Of a DNA stretch of 64,000 nucleotides, positions 22,694 to 36,110 are shown piece after piece. Made by a program: the position numbers and the translations under genes. Under the pieces are notes generated by a model. It did no database searches. It worked only from the letters and a program-made list of their open reading frames with translations, and had not been told where the DNA came from. The stretch is taken from contig NW_026570257.1 in NCBI RefSeq assembly GCF_019649055.1, positions 868,001 to 932,000 of the forward strand, given 5' to 3'. This stretch comes from Paramacrobiotus metropolitanus (taxonomy: Eukaryota; Tardigrada; Eutardigrada; Parachela; Macrobiotidae). Position 1 is the first letter of the stretch. Every line of letters starts with the position of its first letter.

Positions 22694-25428
22694 GCAGCAA
22701 ATACAACTGTGAAATGTACGATCCCCGATCAAGATAGCATAGAAGTGTTTCTGTTATAAATGCTTTTTCGTTTTGGTACATAGTTTGTACTCGTATCATG
22801 ATACTTATTAAAGGTTCAAGGCCACAGATATCAAAGCACAATACGCTATATCACTGAGTACACGAATTACAAATACGAGTACAATCCTTTCCATTATACG
22901 AAAGTGTAGCCGGGTGTAATGTAAGTATAGTATAGCATCTTCTTTCTGGCGGGAATGTTATCAGACGAATTGTTTCCAGTCTCAACTTCCTAAGGCCCCA
23001 AACGTTTCGAAGCCCAGCGGACACATCAACACTTTGTAGTCCTAGACTCTTAGCTATAATTTTCAATAATTCACGAAAGTTGTATAGTATCTGTGGGTCC
23101 TTGATTTACTATAGGAAACATACTAATTGATGTCGCCGAAATCGCAGGCTTTTCAGTGTGACCTTCGCAATTGCTTTCATTTCACATGCTGACGCCGTGC
23201 TCGCACTGGTTACGCTACTGGCCTTCAGAACAGGCTGCTGTTCTGAACAGCAACTCGTGGCTCATGCATTTGTAGGGATTTGAGTGGAATAAGACGTGAT
23301 TCTTGCCCTTGACGTTCCTGATGTTTTAGAAATCCTTTCCCGAATTGGGTTCATTCTTGACTGCTAGTTCTTAGTGAGACACAAAATTTCTTCCAAGGAC
23401 GGAAGGACACAAAGTTTATGCATCCATAAAGGCGTTCTTTGAGGACCGTTAACGCGGGGAATGACAAATGTGTTAAGGTGTCACGTACATGGTTGGTGAG
23501 ACTAAAAATTTGCAGCGATCGTCCAGAGTGGCGTTTTTCAAACAGGGAAACTACTGCGGTGCTGGAGGCTGTCAGGTCATTCCGATCCGCACCAAAACTT
23601 TCCTGTAATTGTGAGAATATACTACTCGAGTAATGTTATTGATATTGATATGAGTCTATTTTACATTTCCTTGAGCTGTTACAAAATGGTAAATTCAGTT
23701 TCGTTATACGGTATAACGCGCAAGTAGGCAATAATAACGTTTTTTTATTACCAGCAGTCATAGAATACACTGTTTCAGATTTTGTTGCTGTATCTGTACG
23801 TCATGCGTGCCATCAAAACGCCTTTTTTAGCAGGCTAGTCATACGTATACTGGTTTTGTCTTACTAGACCAAACTTCAGTTCGAGTACTTCATAAATCGT
23901 GCACCGGCCGACTGCGGACCACTAATCACATGGCACACACCAACAACAGCATCGCAGCCTGTAATAATCACACAACATACTTGCCTGTACATTACCAAAG
24001 ATCTTCTAACAGCTAACAAAATTAATACAAAGTGCTGTGCGAGTATGCGACGCTCCTTATACTTCTACGGAAAACTGTAAACTTTATGTGTTCAAACCGG
24101 CAAATACAAATGATACTTTTTTTGTGCCACATGTAGATCGCTCTCTGATTCTGCCTTTTAGATTCTTGACGGCATCGCTTGCAGAAATTCAAGGTTTCGT
24201 AACTTTTTGTTTGGTTTGTCTGCACAGGGTGCGTACCATATCTTTTAAAGCTGTACATTGTGCCGCTCTTCAATCCATGATTACATAGAATGAATTGCGG
24301 TTAACAGCGACTGAGATTGTTCGATGAGAACCTCCACGATGCAGATCAGCTAACACAGCTGTGAACCATCAGAAAGAAAAGGGAAGACTACCTACCGGAT
24401 ATTTAGAAACAACAGGCTGTGAGTCATCGTGTGATTTCTTTCAGAATGAAACCGCTCCGTGCGCCAAACTTTCATAAAGACATCAGAAGTACATACAGGC
24501 TTCGCAGCTTTTCTTTACAGACCGGATTGCTCAGACTTCAGAGTACCAGACTTTAGTCCTTTGACCAACTTGTCATGAATAATGATACGCTCTGGTGACC
24601 TTTGTCTATCTCCTTTTGCCCGCTCTTTGAAAAGACGCCTAATTTACTGCACTCGAACTCGGGAGGTAAAGTGCGGGGCGCAATCCTGCTCCACGCAAAA
24701 GTTATATGCGCATGCACCCGTGAAATTACTATCGAAAATAAGCACCAGCAGACACGAAAATGTTCCTCGATGTTTATGACCGAATGCGGTAAGAGGAAAT
24801 ACGAAATATCTAATATGCTAACAATTGCAACATTTCTTGTTTGTTGGTTTCTATAGATTTTTATCAGAAACCGCTACGTAGCAGTCAGACTGCCCCATCT
24901 CCGCCAAATATTCAGATGTCCATGTTTGTATTCTTCAATATGCATACGTACGGGTATGAGACACTTGTGATAACTCATTCGGGAATGTTGTCTCTTTTTA
25001 AATGTTCACTTTTCTTTCTGGTGTTTTACAGCTGTATTAGCTGATCGGTATTCCAGTTCTTGGATGTCTCATGGTTATGGAACAATCTCAGCCGATGTTA
25101 AATGCAATTGATTCTAGTGAACTGAAAAGCGGCAGAACTGCATGAAGGCACATGTTCCTGTCAGGGTCAGATATTTTTTGACCGCACAACAACCCCGACA
25201 AATGATGCTGTTTAACGCGCCGTGGCAGCAAATGACTGTAAGATTGTTCGCGTGCAGCTGTACGACTAACATTGAAGCTGGAGTGAGGCTGTATGACTGA
25301 AAACGAAGTCTGCAAATCGTTGGAATATTTATGTAATTTTCTCCCGCATTCGTACTGTATCAAATTTTTTACACCTGCAAAGTGGGGCACGTGTACTACT
25401 TGAACTTATCCGAGTATTGATTCAAAAG

Positions 25429-25434
25429 TTTATT
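25429..25434 (-). terminator. Polyadenylation signal of the large disordered-protein gene
   Basis: AATAAA on the minus strand, about 90 bp downstream of the stop at 25523. Confidence 0.55.
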
Positions 25435-25522
25435 GGTCACATAGAAAAATAAGCAGAAAATTAAGAACAAAACGCTGTGATGCAGCGGTTGCGCTGCAGT
25501 TAAGGTGAAATAAATTATGACC

Positions 25523-28500
25523 TTAGGATTGTCCATCTTCTGGTACAATATTCGTGCTCGTGGCGTAGTACTGCATGAGGTCCTTGATAAAGTAGGTCTC
25601 CATCGTCTCGGCGGGCAGCGCCACCACAGAGGGGAACCCTTGGAACTGTACAGCAAAGCCGGTAAAGCCCGCATCATCCCCCGCACACTTAATACTTTCA
25701 ACAATCAGATTCCCATACGGCGTCACTTGCAGTTTCTCATAGGATTCATGTAGGATGGGTTGCGACATAATGTCACCCATGGTGACACTGACCGCACGAC
25801 CGACATTCTGCAGCCAGGCGGGCGGCGGCGGCGTGGCAACCGTCACGGCTTCCTGCAGACACACGGCGTCGGTAACGTAGTGGCGCACCTGCTGCACACA
25901 GTGGGCGCGGGTCGCTGTCTCCTGGTTAATCAGCGGTACGGCTAAGGTGGATGCGAAAGACATAGTATCGGGAGCGTACACTGCATCAGCGTAACAGAGC
26001 GGTTTGGTCCGTTTACGAGGAAGCCTGCTGCTGCGCTGCATATCCGTGCGCTGGGGACACTGCAATTCGGCGGGGTCAGAGCGTGTGTTAGTAGTGCGGA
26101 AGTGTGTGTGGTTGGAATTACCCTTATTCCGCGGCAGAGGATTACGCCGGTCCTGGCGCCGAATCGGGTCGTAGCGCAGACGTTGAATGCGTTTCCTGTC
26201 CTGACGCGGATGCGCGAACGGCGACATTGAGCGATTATGCTTGTTGTAGAACATGGGTCGAGCGTTCTCCGATACGTCTTTCTCCATCCGCCGAAAGTTT
26301 TCCAGACGTTTGTAGGGTGGTTCGTGGTGCTTGAAAATCTTGTCGGTAATTTCAGCAGTGATGGGTGGTGTGGTAGGAGTGGGTAGCAACGGTGGGCGGG
26401 GTGCAGACAGCGTCTTAATGTGCTCCGTTATCGACTCTGTGGAACTGTCATAAGCGACCGCTGGTAGCGGCTTTTCGCTGGATTTCAACGGCGGTCCGAA
26501 TCTCGATACGAATTTCCGCTTGGCTTGCAATTCAGCCGAAATGGCTGGATTTTCTTCATTTTTATTAACCACTTCAGTTGCTTCTTCGGGCACGTGCGGC
26601 TGCGTGGCGTCATTAGCATCTAACAACTGTAAAAGTGTCGATGAAAACTGTAATGATATATCCGAACTCCCCGCCGTGTCGGCGTTCAGATTCTCAGCGA
26701 TGGGAACGCGGTTATCGCTTTCCGGTTCAACTTCCACCACCGGTGCCTTGACCACGGGTTCATCTTTCATGCTATCCGATGGTTTTTCCGTTATGCTCCC
26801 CAGCAGAGCATTAATTTCCGTATCGGTCTCCAATGCAGTTTCACCGGCCTCCGGAATCGATATTAAAACCGGTTCGGCGCTTTCTAGATCGACCGAGGTA
26901 TCCATGATGGAGCTCGTCTCGCTCTGCATATCAATTTCGGCGCCCAAGAGAACGGTTTCGTACCGGTTGAACTCGTAGGCCGGGGCAACGGCCAGGGGCT
27001 GATCGATCGTGGTGTCGTGCGTGTCGTCCGTCGGCCCCTCAGCGGTGTCGGCGGGTCGTCCACCGTCCAGCGATATCGACACTTTGTGGGCGGCATCATC
27101 GATGGATTCGACTGCGATCTCCAGTTTACCAGCTTCCTCATCCTCTTCGTCATCGGAGATGGAGGATTTTGTAGCGGATTCCGTGGGGGAGGAGGGGAGA
27201 AGCGCGCTGGCGCTAGATGTGTCAGCGCTGGATAAGGTCGTCTGTAAAGCAGCGCAACAATATAGGCCAGGTATTTAATCAGGCAAAACATCAGAGGAAA
27301 AAAAGGTCAAAAAAGGCTTAATAAACTAGTCACTTATGTTAACTGTCTTATGGAGTGGATTCAGAGGGACGCAGGAATTCGGGTATTGCGACACACGACA
27401 CGTCCCTTTTCTAGTGGTCTCTCTGTTGCAGTTGTGTGTGTATGTGTGTGAATTGGTATAAATTGGGAAATGTTAAAGGCTAACATGTCACTTGCTGCGT
27501 AAAAATTTTTCTGTTTTTGTTGTCTTGTGATGGCTTGGGCAGTTTCCGGCCATGATCGGCATAACTGCCCAAATGAAGTAAATTCCGAGCCCACCTTTGG
27601 AGTTCTCGCGTGGCGTGTAGGAGCAATGTATATGTACAGCATACCGATACAAGCAGATCGAGCGCAACAAAGGAAAAAACGTTCGTTCTTTGGTGCTTTC
27701 TTAGCTTATACCATCTACAGCAAAAATGTGATTTTTGATAAGAGCAATAACAAGGCCGATGTACTAGTGTTCAGTTAGTACTCGTAATTATACAGTAGAT
27801 CAGTTAACCATCTAACAAACGCTGGATTGCGACCTTTGCAGTGCAACAACCAACGATTCTAATCAGTTTTTTCGTTCACTGCGCTACTGAAGAAGAATTT
27901 GCCATTAGGTTACGCCCTGCCCTGTGCGATCGGTAAACTTGTGACAGAGCGCATTCAACGCAATAATAGAAATTTAACCAAAAATCTAATTTTAGATATT
28001 CGTAATAAATTATAATGACTAGAAATTCCGATCGAAACGGTAATTAGAAACGATGACCAATGCCACATAGTGTGCATAGTCGCTTAGCTTATACAATAAC
28101 TGTAAGACTGCTCAACAGCCGTTACACATACCTCCATGATATCAGTTGCATTAGGGTATTCGCCAATGCTGATTTTCTCCGTGGCGGGATACTTGGCGTC
28201 CGTATACAGCGCTTCCGTGTGGATTTCATCAAGAGATTCTCGATGGTGTCGACTACTACTGCCAAAGAGCGAATGCATTCCAACGGTCAGGCCAGTGTCG
28301 CTTTTGTCAACCGATTGCGGACTGTCCGGGAATTCATACGGATCGCGAAAGATGGCCGACTGACGTCGGCCAAACAGCGTATCGGGTTCGGGTGACCAGA
28401 AGCTGTCGCGCACCTTGCGTTTCTTCGGCCGCTCATGATCCCAACCCGTTGGTTTGCGACGCTTTGCACGTCTGTTTGACGGGGTGTGTTGTTTGATTTT

Positions 28501-31500
28501 AATTGTAATTTTTTGAGTGTCGTTTTCTAAAATAAACAGGAATTGCGTAAAATGCTGAACATTCTGCGCTCACAAATGAACTACCTGATGGCACAATTTC
28601 ATAGTCAGGAGACCGAGATTGTGACCGTTTCCGTATTCCTTCAGCGAATTTGTCTGATTTAGCTGAAACGAGGAAACGGTTTCATACAGAGCGAAAGCGT
28701 ATGGTGCGTATTTCGAATTACCTGATTTGCGGAAGCGGTCCAGCAGTTTATGCTGATACGTTCCTGCATCGTCGGTAAATGTCGCTTCCTGTAATAAATT
28801 AGCAACATAAATTTGACCGACATCATACGATTGTGCAACATCACCAAACAATTAGCCAGACAGTAAACATTCGACGAACAATAGGCTTTTTTAATCTGTT
28901 TAATCTGGAGTTCTAAGCAGTACCAACTTTCGACTCACCTTGTGATTGCCCAGCTGACAACTGGATACATTCTTATCATCTGTAATTCTTAACGGTGGTA
29001 TATCGTTGATATCGATATCGCTTATCGTATCGCCGCTATCCGTTACACTATCATCCGAAGTTTCCGGTATGGACACAATACCAAACGAGCCATCTTCCAT
29101 GGCAACCAAGAACAAGGCGCTTCCATTCAGCGCTTCCGCATCGACTGCCAGTTCCATAATATCATCGTAGTTATCGGCTTCCGTTTTTACCGCGCTCCCC
29201 ACGAATTCGGGGGTGAAGATGTGCCCGATGTTCGCCGGCAACGGCATCCCGAAACTCATACACTGGGATTTGGAAGACATCCAGCGCGCACTGTCGAACT
29301 CAGGCAGCGCCTCCGGCATCTCCATTTCCGAGACGGAGTTAGAGCTGCGCAGGGACCGCGACCGGCCGATCACCATTTTCAGCGGTTTCGGTGTGGCGCG
29401 AACCGGCGTATGCGAGCGCCGACGGATCTCCGGTCGTTCGGCATTAATAACCGACGTCGCGCGGGACGCGTTGCGACTCTGCGCGGGGCTCTTGCGCTGG
29501 CTGAGCTCTTGCTCCAGGGCGCGCTGGACATATTGAGCGGCCGCTGGCGGCAGAAACGGTGAAATGGTCGGCAGACCCGAATACGGGCAGTGCGTGGAAA
29601 ACGGTTTCCGGCTTTGAATCAGCGGAGTACCGGGTTGTTTTTTCTTTGGACGCTTAAATGTGATATGGCTGCGAGCGCGCTTGCGTTTCTTTTTTATGTT
29701 AATACGGCGCTCGCGAGGGGCGTTCCATACTACAGGCGACAATGGATTGCCGGGATGGACCGTCGTGAAGGCCGGTTTCTTTTCTTTCTTATTGAGTTCG
29801 GTAGAGCAGAGTTCTTTGAGTGACCTTACACGATACGATGGTGATACGCTGGTATCCAGCAAAACTGGTTCCGCAGCGGAATCAGGCAACACGTTCATAC
29901 AGCACCGATCGGCAATAACCGAGATTCGGTCAATCGTGCAGTTTGTACGGGATGATGACAACGGCTGAATCTCCCGCTGTAAAACTGGCGTTGCAGTTCG
30001 AACTGTCTGTGGGTCAGCGGGTTTCTCGTCGTCCGTTTTCCTCGAGGGAAGAGGGATTTCCACACTGTCCGTGTCATCGTCAGAAATGTCCGCACTGTTT
30101 TCATCGTTTTCAGAAAATTCCGCATCCGATGGCGTAGTACTGTACGCTTTTGTCGCACGTCTTTTCTTCGTTTTCTTCTTAAACTCCGTATGTGTTACAG
30201 ACGAGTTGTGACCTAAAGGTACGATAAATACACAGCTAGTTACAGATACCTAATCACATAAGACGTTAGTGTAAGCATGCACGGGCGACACGAAGGTTAG
30301 TGAAAACGTGCACACGAATGGGGTGGGGGTTAGATTGTTACTGGAGGGTTAGTGTTATTAAGACGGGTGTACACCATTCATGCCGAACATGGGGCTCACC
30401 CTTACGTATAGTACGGCGGTGTCGCCGTGTCGTCTTCGTGCGTGCGTGTGCGTGGCGTGCAGGTGTTCTCAGTGTCTTACCCTTGCCCAGCCCGATCTGC
30501 TGTTCGATGTTCTCATCAATCATACTCTGGATGATGGAGCTGGACGAAGAGGCATGACGGCGTTTGACGATGGAATACAGATCCAGCGGAACGTCGTCCA
30601 TGATCAGGGCCTGTCCCCAACCGTCCGATGACAAAGTGGGCATTGTCTCCTTGACTTTGGGTGCCGCGGGTGCAGCTAGAGAAACTGGCACAGCCGGTAC
30701 AGTTTCCGTGATAACGTTTGACGAGGCAGGCACATGTCGTTGAGAGGATAAGGATTGTGGCTCTTTTATCGGCTGTACGTTAAAAACTTCGTCGTCAGAA
30801 ATCGGCTCTATGATTGGCTGCGCAATGTCAATGTCTGACGTCACAATAGGCGACATCTCTGACGTGGACGCAGTGTTGGCTGCATCCTGGTCTTCATGTG
30901 ACGCAGCATTAGTGATCGCCACAATTTCAGGTAAATTTTCAATAGACGTCATCGCGCGGATCTCGGTGTCAAAAGCGTTTTGCTGCATGGGATTTTCCGT
31001 GAACACAACTGTTTCTGGCACAGAGATATCATTGGACGTTTCAGGTAAGGCATCTGTCGTATTTTTCAGAGTTTCAGAAGTCAATTCCGGTAATATTGTA
31101 GCAAGAGGTTCTGTTGCCTTAAGTTCTGGTGTAATAGCATTGTCTGTATTCGGTTCTCCAGAAACCGGTAAAACTTCCGCATTGCGTGGCACAACTTCAG
31201 TTGCATCAGGCGATTTCTTGTCAATAGTGTCCACAGTTTCGATTTGGGGTGACTGAGTACGCATTGGTGTCACCGGTTTGGGTTCGGGTGGTTGGATGCT
31301 TTTCACCGCTTCGGTTTTTGATGATTGGAAGCTTTTATCCGTTTCAGGTTCCGGTGATTGGACACTAGTCGCAACGTAGTCAAAACGCTGTGTAGATGGC
31401 ACCTCTGGTTCTGTCTGCAGCTCCATTAGTGAACGTGCGTAAGTTTTCTTCCAGTCAGGTACCGTCGGAGGCTTTACACTAACTGGAGAAACAGGCTTTA

Positions 31501-32824
31501 CACTGATCGGTGACACGCTGCGGATCGGTGCAGGCTCTCCAAACTGTAGAGCGTCCATCCGCGACGAACCCCAGCTCGGTTCGACGTGTTCGGTCCGTCG
31601 CTCTGCGATTCTATCCAGTTGCGCTTGTAGTCTGTGGGCTTTGTAATCGGTGTTGAATCTACGATCTTCTCTGGAAGTGAAGATTTCTTGGCTATAATGC
31701 TGTGGTTCGACAAAGGTCACTTCAGGTGAACGTGTTCTATCAGTAAACGACACTTCAGAAATGCGGGCTATTTCACCAAGACACACGTCAGGGATTCGGG
31801 GGTTCTCAGTAAACGACATGGAAGAAGTTCGCACTCTTTCCACAGAGGACACTTCGGGAGTTCTCACTCTTTCAACGAAAAACGCTTCTGGAGTGCGCGC
31901 TCGTTCACTGATCCGCTTCTTCAATGGAGCAGTGCTGTAATTCGAGGCAACCGTGACGGGATTCACCTTTTTGAGCAATTCCATCTGCTCGTTACTTCTT
32001 TGTTCGTTATATTGAGCCTGCAAGATCAGTTCCGCCACGGTCCGATTTGACCGTTCGGTTCGCTTCGGTTTTTCTACGGGGAGCCGGGTGGACTGAATGA
32101 TGGAAGACACCGTTGTCGTTGGCTGTCGCTGGGCTACCGCAGAAGGCTGCCCGAAGTTTCTGGATACCGGTGCATTCCGCACAGGTACCGAGTTATCCGA
32201 TAGGAGCGCGTGCAGTTGTGGACACTTTTCCGTACTGGTGCTCACGACGTCAGGGGACCGTGCCGCTCGTAGCAGATTGTAGTTATTCCTCTCGCGTTCC
32301 TCATCCAAACTGGCCCGAATGACGGTCTCCATTAACGCACCCGCGGTGCCGCTGTCACGCCTCTGCGGCGGCGACGACGACGGGAAGTGCAACTGGATTA
32401 GAGACGCGACCGTGGTTGTGGCGCGTGGTCGGGGCGTGTACGTCGATGCGGTCTTCTTCTGACCGGTCAGTGGAACATACTCAGCAATCGGCACCGCCGG
32501 TGTTACGATTTCCGGAACGGGGTGCGCTGAGTAGTGCTTGTGGAGAGGATGGCCCATGTCTTGCTTGGGCGAATGGGATTGGGTTTTGGGGGAGGATGTT
32601 GGCGGGGCGAGCGGCTGGTGGCTGTTGCGCAGGAGCCCCGCCAAGGTGGGGTGGCGCACCTCCGCCGTAGGGTAGCTGAGAGGCACGCATGGTGTCTCGG
32701 GCACTTTGGGGATGGGAAGCGGTGTGGGTTTGAATGCTGAATTGGTGTGCACTATCACAGATTTACGGGGACTGACGGGAGGAGAGAGATAGCGCTCACC
32801 GGACGGCTGCATTCCGGCTAGCAT
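25523..32824 (-). CDS. Large intrinsically disordered, probably nuclear protein (unrecognised family)
   Basis: Six exons, right to left: 30481-32824, 28939-30212, 28722-28788, 28585-28662, 28132-28526, 25523-27241. All junctions are GT-AG and phases match at each step, giving about 1,958 residues; introns of 58, 59, 150, 268 and 890 bp. The start is the first ATG (32824) after an in-frame TGA. The sequence is rich in Pro, Ser, Thr and acidic residues, with many SP/TP sites. Features are six 11-residue repeats (about residues 308-373), basic clusters including FKRPKKKQPG and a classical nuclear signal RPKKRKV in the fifth exon, and a C-terminal ~170 residues that look more ordered (YGNLIVESIKCAGDD). 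I see no SANT, zinc finger or catalytic domain. LMETVI resembles a corepressor-type [LI]xx[VI]I motif, which is only suggestive. A chromatin or transcription scaffold is possible. Confidence 0.8.
27242..28131. other. Last intron of the large disordered-protein gene
   Basis: 890 bp, AT-rich, with a short GT-rich tract near 27435-27452. No gene seen. Confidence 0.5.
31706..31903 (-). repeat. Six coding 33-bp repeats (11 residues each)
   Basis: In the first exon the protein repeats an 11-residue unit six times: RARTPEAFFVE, RVRTPEVSSVE, RVRTSSMSFTE, NPRIPDVCLGE, IARISEVSFTD, RTRSPEVTFVE. The TP/SP sites in four of the six units are proline-directed kinase-type sites. Confidence 0.85.
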
Positions 32825-33935
32825 ACCGGCGCAGATGAATCAGTCAGAATATGTATCTGCAAATTATACACAGTTTCACCTTGAAGTTGGTAGGACGCAC
32901 CACATGTTTGGTGGATGTACCTTTACTAATCGTAAGAGTAAAGAGCTTCAGTTTAACACTGATAAAAATTATGGTATTTGCATTTCGCAAGCTGAAGAGG
33001 CGCCTGATAAGAAGCGGCAAAGGTGACAAACACAAGTATCAGAAAACTTGAGATAAGCGATTTGACAAGCAAACAAATAGCTCAAAGGATATGGTTGATC
33101 AGAAGGATGTAACAGTGCAGTGCTGATTGTGAAATAATATTTTTATGTAATAACGATGAATATGCCGGAATGTTTCTAGTAAATCAGCGTATTCATCATA
33201 CAATTCGCCATACTCTGCTACTCAAACACAAACAGTCAACCAACCGTTAATCCGCTCCCAGATCAGTATGACAAAGCCATTCTTGAGAATCAGACAGGCG
33301 GAACCATAGCACGAAATAGTTATGCACGAGAACGAAGTAATACAACTCTAGCATTAGAAGTGAATACACTCTAGAATTAAAATAATTATGGAAATCGCAA
33401 AGTTACAACGGTAGTTTCGCAATCGCGGTTATTAGCAGGCAATGCATGTAGAAAAAGTTCATACAAGACAAACATACTGCTGAGTGTTGACCATGTGGAC
33501 GCTCTCGATATGTGTAATTGGTACGTCTTGACGGCAACTCAAAACACACGAGCTAAAGCATGCTGTAGCACGATTGCTGTTGAGAAGCCATGGCAATAAC
33601 ACTCATAAAACCAACACCTCAGCAACATTTTCCGCCTTCCGTGTATGGATTTGTATCAATCAGAAAAACGCCATGTCAACGTATGCGTTTTGCTGTTACA
33701 TTTATCGCATGACGATGTTGTTTGACAAGTTCCGGAAAGTTGTATCAACTTGAAAAGTAGAATACACTGTGTCACTGTGAACGGGAATAGCCGGAATAAC
33801 TGCAGCTGCAAGCAGCGGAAGACCACCCTATTCCGGTAAAAGGTCGCGTAAAAAAGGCAGCGTGTCTGACGCGCGCGCCAAACGGGATGCGATGACAGTA
33901 TTTTAGTGAGCAATATAGTCGGGAGCGGTCCATGA

Positions 33936-33976
33936 CTCCCTCTCTCCCACCCTCTCTTGCTCTCTCTCTCTCTCCC
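33936..33976. repeat. CT-rich microsatellite
   Basis: Imperfect ctccctctctcccaccctctctt followed by an uninterrupted (tc)n run. Confidence 0.8.
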
Positions 33977-35894
33977 AAATTAAATCAACAACATGAGCAC
34001 GATCATTCCTCGGTTTGACGTCAGTACCGCTCTCGTTCTCGGTTTCACGCTATTTTGCAGCTTTGACCCGGCATATTCTACGTAAAAAGCAGCTGAACAT
34101 ACACGTAAAGCTTTATGTCGTCAAACTCAAGGAAATTTGATTAACCTTATGGATTACGAAGTTGATTGGACCGTTAGTTCTGAGGTACTAGTGAAAGGCG
34201 ACCATTGAAGTCGGTTTCCAAACTACCAACTTCGGTAGGTACACCCTTCCCATTTTATTCGCTTTAAAACGAACTCAAGTATCTGCTTGCAAGCTGCGTT
34301 TTTGTACCACGATGAAAGGACATCCACTGTAGTTTAGTTGTGCAGGTACCCGCGAAGGTTATGAGCTTGTAACCTTAGTATATAACCTACTCGATGAATC
34401 GGTACTTGGGAGCGATGTATGCTATTAGTAGCCTATTGCCGAAGTCGGTTCCCTGCAGACTGGTCTAATTCTCTCACGAGCTGAGAGCGATTCATAATGT
34501 CGTTACCATACTTAACAATCCCATTAAGAATCTGTCTGGGTAACGCCTTAATTCTGGATGAGGCACACACCCCTGCGGTTAGTCTATAACCCGCTAATTA
34601 TGTGGGTTACCGTGTGAAGCAGGCTTGGTTAATGCCGTATAAAAGATTATAGGTGCACCTTGACGAGACACCTTATAACCTTCATTATGCACAGAATTGT
34701 AGCGTTTGATTGTGCTACTTTTCGTACACCTTCATTTTCGGAAAATCGATAGCAATTAGGTTTAATTGATCTCGATTGTATCAGACATTAAAATCTGTTA
34801 CAGTCAATCACGGGACGACTTTTATCGTTATGCCAAATAGCCGGTTTTCGCAAGGTCTTACAATCTGGGTTGCAATCAAGTTATCAAGCATCAGCAATCT
34901 GCTTTATACATGTTATAAATATAATCATTATTTATTATGCAAAATCAGTTTACTGATGTTAATAATATAAACGGGAACTGTGATGCAATGCGCTTTTCTG
35001 AATTACACTCCTACAACGATGTGCGTTAATGGTCCAAACATGTAGCTAAGTTTACTTCATTAAATAAGATTAACATCAAACTGAATTAGCGCAACATTAA
35101 GCACTTACATACATGTTTGCCGTCTTCCGTGCGATAAGAAAGAACGTCTCACATGAAATGGGAATTAAGCAAACGCAAGTAAACACACCTAACTATGATT
35201 TACGGTACATCAAAGTGCAAAAATAGCCCGGAACTGCATCGAAAACTAGTTCTGCGGGATCATCACGATGAGTCAACATCGTGGTAAGCGCCATAAATTG
35301 CTAAAGTACTTTGCGCCCGAGTTTATTACTTGGTAATGTTTATTGCATGATACAGCAGCGCCTATGGTATCGCGCCGGCTGCGCAGAAAAAGCGTTGCTG
35401 TATCTATACTATCGATTCTTGTAAAGTCTGTCATTTTAAATAGTAGTAACATCGTTCCGTGAACGTTTCGCATAAGTTAGTGAGACAACTCATAGGTAGT
35501 ACACGTGTACCTTACATCAAGTGGACTTCATAAAGGCTCTTCACGCCGGGAACTTTGCTGCTTGACGTGGTATTAAAGTGAGTAAAAAAAAGTTGAGCAA
35601 CATATTGATCGAAGAGCAGCGCTTTCAGTTAATCGATAACAGCTTTAAGAAAGTAAGTACTGATATTATTGTATGCAGTGTATCGGCGGCGGCAACTTTT
35701 GCATTACAGTTTGCTACCCATCGGCAAATAAAAAGAAGAGAGAAGAAAATATCTGTTGGCTCGACTTAGTGAGCAGATAAGCCGCGTGTTAGTTTACGTA
35801 ACCTACAGTATGCACTGCCGTTCCAAAAATGCACACAAAGTCGCAAACACCCCGGACTAAAGTGCTTCCGCAATCACATGCTGTGTACATACAG

Positions 35895-36110
35895 ATATAC
35901 TTGGGAAAGTTTTTGGCACTGCCCGTAATTACTGTGTGCAAGCCGGTGAAGTACACTTACCAAAAATCGTACAAAACTTACTGGATTCCAGTCAGTTGCA
36001 CGGTTAGCAGCGCACATGGATTAAATCACGAAGAAGAGGAGAAAACTTCAAATGTAGATGAACCGGCACAGACGTTTAAACAATCTATAGCAAAATCTTT
36101 GGTCGATTGA
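35895..36110 (+). CDS. Possible terminal coding exon of unknown gene
   Basis: After a catacag acceptor the frame reads IYLGKFLALPVITVCKPVK, then TYQKSYKTYWIPVSCTVSS and an acidic EEEEK segment, ending in TGA at 36110. Composition is protein-like and two cysteines bracket an aromatic core. A possible upstream exon at about 35580-35651 ends in GTAAGT (IDNSFKK before the donor). Family unknown; a secreted or extracellular peptide is one option and chance is another. Confidence 0.22.
   Translation: MYLGKFLALPVITVCKPVKYTYQKSYKTYWIPVSCTVSSAHGLNHEEEEKTSNVDEPAQTFKQSIAKSLVD

Larger units (their letters stand above)
19013..25522. other. Intergenic stretch with repeats and relics only
   Basis: No convincing gene. 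It contains a possible BED-like zinc finger (20353-20953), a degenerate minisatellite (21849-22104), a decayed LINE tail (22370-22693) and otherwise AT-rich sequence. The part at 23-25 kb has short frames without recognisable features. Confidence 0.6.

Noticed and set aside
30338-30480. Continuation of the first exon of the disordered protein past 30481
   Set aside because: The frame stays open but a GTAAGA donor at 30480-30475 joins in phase to the 30212 acceptor; the read-through segment is Arg/Thr-rich and unlike the rest.
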